DNA from: Yponomeuta sedellus
Taxonomy: Eukaryota; Arthropoda; Insecta; Lepidoptera; Yponomeutidae
Direction of reading: 5' to 3'
Assembly (NCBI GenBank): GCA_934045075.1
Contig: OW203725.1
Location: 772,775 to 836,774 of the forward strand
Length of the DNA: 64,000 nt
The notes below the pieces were generated by a model that saw only the letters and a program-made list of their open reading frames with translations, made no database searches and was not told where the DNA came from. Positions 62,093 through 64,000 of the stretch are shown here, piece after piece. A program made the translations under genes and the position numbers. The stretch's first letter is position 1. Each line of letters starts with the position of its first letter.

Positions 62093-62261
62093 TTAATAAC
62101 TTCCCTGTCCACATAAAAGTCTATTCCAATTTTACACGTCCACAGTTAGATACCTACTTGTATGTCCAAAGATGTATTGGACATGAGTCTAATGTGATTT
62201 ATATCCAATACATTCCTCTGAGCCGCATACCTACGACTCTTGGACAGGGAAGTTGTTAAGT
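62093..62261. mobile_element. Fold-back, ~21-bp arms
   Basis: ACTTAATAACTTCCCTGTCC and the inverse GGACAGGGAAGTTGTTAAGT, with an inner ATGTATTGGA/TCCAATACAT pair. Confidence 0.65.
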
Positions 62262-62660
62262 TCAAGCCAGAATCCCTATTACATAATTGATGTTTCAGAA
62301 CTTCTCGTACCTAGAAGCTTGTTTAGAATGCTCTTAATTTGAAACGAGTATTCCTGTAAATGTTATAACCGTGTAAAGTTGACGCGTTATTAGGAAAGTG
62401 CCTATTTAAAGCCACACGTCATTAAAATTCATCGTGTATATGGCTTACTCTAACTTTTCGCACTCATCGTCCTCAATTGAACACGAGACAGAAGTAATTG
62501 GGGTTAAACTCAGTTACAAAATGCTACGCAAGCTGTAGATACATAGACAGATAGGTAGATAGAGAACACTTTATTGTATATAATAAAGAAATTTACACAG
62601 ATATTATAATATATTATATAACATCACATAGTATTTCTTAATGAATCACGATGCTTTACA
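62262..62660. other. Unassigned
   Basis: 62,550-62,640 resembles a minus-strand LINE 3' terminus (AACACTTTATTGTATATAAT) but is too short to assign. Confidence 0.4.
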
Positions 62661-62842
62661 TAACATAACATTTACGTACAAGCACATACATAGCTTCTGG
62701 CCCCACACTAGGATACCAGAAACAACGATATCACATGTAAACATCCAAGACCTGGGCTTTTTTTTTGTCCCCAGATGGGATTAGAACCCGGGACCTCTTG
62801 CATGGTAGGCAGACGCGCTACCGCTACGCCACAGAGGTCGTC
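62661..62842 (-). mobile_element. SINE-A copy 6
   Basis: TAACATAACATTTACGTACA, GGCCCCACACTAGGATACC with a deletion of the CTGTGTCG segment, and head ending GCCACAGAGGTCGTC. Confidence 0.82.
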
Positions 62843-63644
62843 ATTGTTAGATATATATGTCACCGGAAGATAACAAGATCCGCCAGATTATAAATTTCCT
62901 AGGAAAATTATAAACTTTCGTAGGATTGTAAACGAGAGATATATTGTATTATCTTACGCCCACATTTTCGCAAATTGATAAACTTACCAAATTCAAGCGT
63001 AAAATAATAAGTAAGCCTTAACGAAACGCCACCTGCGCTCTGATTGGTTCAATAAGTCACGTGTTCCTGCTCCATCTAGAAATATCATTGATGAAGTGAA
63101 ATTTACCACAGAGCTACGAAAGTTTTATAGTGGTCATGACCAAAATAGTAAGAAGTCGATAAAAAAAGTCGATAATTAAAAAAGTCGTTAAAATGATGTA
63201 AGACTATGCTAATGCTAAAGCTTTGGGACGTCGCAATGTTGCAAACCGAAATTAGGTTCGAAGTTTCGGGTGTTTTTTTTTATATAAGAGGAAAAAAATG
63301 GGTCCAGAAGAACAAAATCATTCATACAGCAAGATTTTGAGGTTAGGTTTACAGAAAATTCAACAATAATTTTCTCGAACTAAGCATTTCCGGCAAGAAT
63401 GGATTGCAGGTAGATAATCGAAACTGATCAATTTATACTAGTTTGGCCAGTTTGATCGTACCTAAGTCTATGGACACAAGCATTGCCACTGTCGACATCA
63501 ACCAATCAGAGAGCAGTGTGTTATTTGCCGTATCAAATGTGTCTTATCGCGATCGTTTATAAGGTAAACCGTAACTACCGACGTTATCGCGACTATACGT
63601 TTTATATCTAACTGTATAATATCAGAATAAATATAATAGTTATT
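62843..63644. other. Unassigned
   Basis: CTCTGATTGGTTCAATAAG at 63,038 and AACCAATCAGAGAGCAG at 63,501 are an inverted pair around 460 bp. No repeat family or gene recognised. Confidence 0.4.
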
Positions 63645-63830
63645 TGTTATACAAGAGTGCAAAGTTGCTTTTTAACCGCGTGTTCAATTTAGATGACCGA
63701 GCAAGCAAAGGATTCAAAATAGAATCCTGAGCGTTAGCGAGGGAATCAAAAGAGCACGAGGTAAAAATCTTTGCACTCGAGTGCAACACGTAACTTTTCA
63801 TTCCACCTCAGCGAGGAAATGACTAAATGC
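63645..63830. repeat. Dispersed repeat with internal inverted segments
   Basis: GAGTGCAAAGTTGCTTTTTA at the left and TTTGCACTCGAGTGCAACAC at the right share GTGCAA-type ends around GAATCCTGAGCGTTAGCGAG. Class unknown. Confidence 0.4.
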
Positions 63831-64000
63831 AAAAAAAAAAACGTTTACAATCACAAGATAGGTACACTTTTTTAATTCACAAACTTAGTGCACACGATGT
63901 TCTAAATTCCATTTACTTTATCCTCTAGAGAATAAAAACGGCTTTTCCGCTCAGATATCGAAGATTAAAAATACTCTTTCCGAGATGGTGGGATGAAAAT

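Overview
The window is eukaryotic, AT-rich and almost entirely made of transposable-element sequence. I found no convincing host protein-coding gene, functional RNA gene, operon or CRISPR array. The repeat repertoire points to an insect, most likely a moth or butterfly: several tRNA-derived SINE families of lepidopteran type, non-LTR 3' ends carrying the 'CCCAGCAGTGGGAC' style tail, a mag-type Ty3/gypsy element, and a common dispersed repeat ending in 'CTTGGCCGG'. This assignment rests on family recognition, not on a database search.

Labels used below. SINE-A: tRNA head, body with 'ACGACACAGGGTATCCTA'. SINE-B: tRNA head with a very short tail ending CCTCTAAATAGGTTTTTAAA. SINE-C: tRNA head, TTA/TTTA-rich 3' part. 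SINE-D: one tRNA-headed copy. SINE-E: tRNA head, body with 'GAAGGAAAACATCGTGAGG'. 5S-SINE: 5S-rRNA-like head, no poly(A). F element: conserved 'CCCGCGGGTGTCGTAAAAGG' core and (GAA)n end. G tails: decayed LINE 3' ends with a 'CAGCAGTGGG' motif. H, J, K: other LINE 3' ends. PLE-like: suspected Penelope-like terminal blocks.

Layout. 1-10 kb: mixed SINE, 5S-SINE, MITE and fold-back copies. 10-18 kb: suspected PLE blocks, SINE-A/E, a full-length 5S-SINE, RTE-like end. 18-24 kb: a 450-bp perfect fold-back, hairpin clusters, a diverged repeat with an insertion, a possible HARBI1 remnant and a TATG microsatellite. 24-31 kb: SINE-B/LINE ends, 5S-SINEs, SINE-C. 30,829-35,441: an apparently intact mag-type LTR retrotransposon with identical 127-bp LTRs and one open gag-pol frame, the only gene in the window that looks functional. 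35-46 kb: nested 5S-SINE/F insertions, SINE-B inverted pairs, SINE-C copies. 46,186-47,813: an uninterrupted (TTTA)n array of about 1.6 kb on the 3' end of a SINE-C copy. 47,978-50,225: a TIR element carrying a 47-bp minisatellite. 50-53 kb: more SINE-B and F copies. 53,151-58,785: a decayed minus-strand LINE (ORF1, endonuclease, RT) interrupted by an opposite-strand 5'-truncated LINE whose RT catalytic box is intact. 60-62 kb: a three-level nest (minisatellite, LINE fragment, solo LTR).

How the parts relate: the non-autonomous families share short 3' ends with LINEs seen here. SINE-B shares a terminal ATAGGTTTTTAAA with the 53-58 kb LINE, and 5S-SINE and F tails resemble the G-type LINE tails. 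This suggests, but does not prove, which LINE machinery moved each family. Several insertions have readable target-site duplications (5-13 bp), giving a relative order of events.
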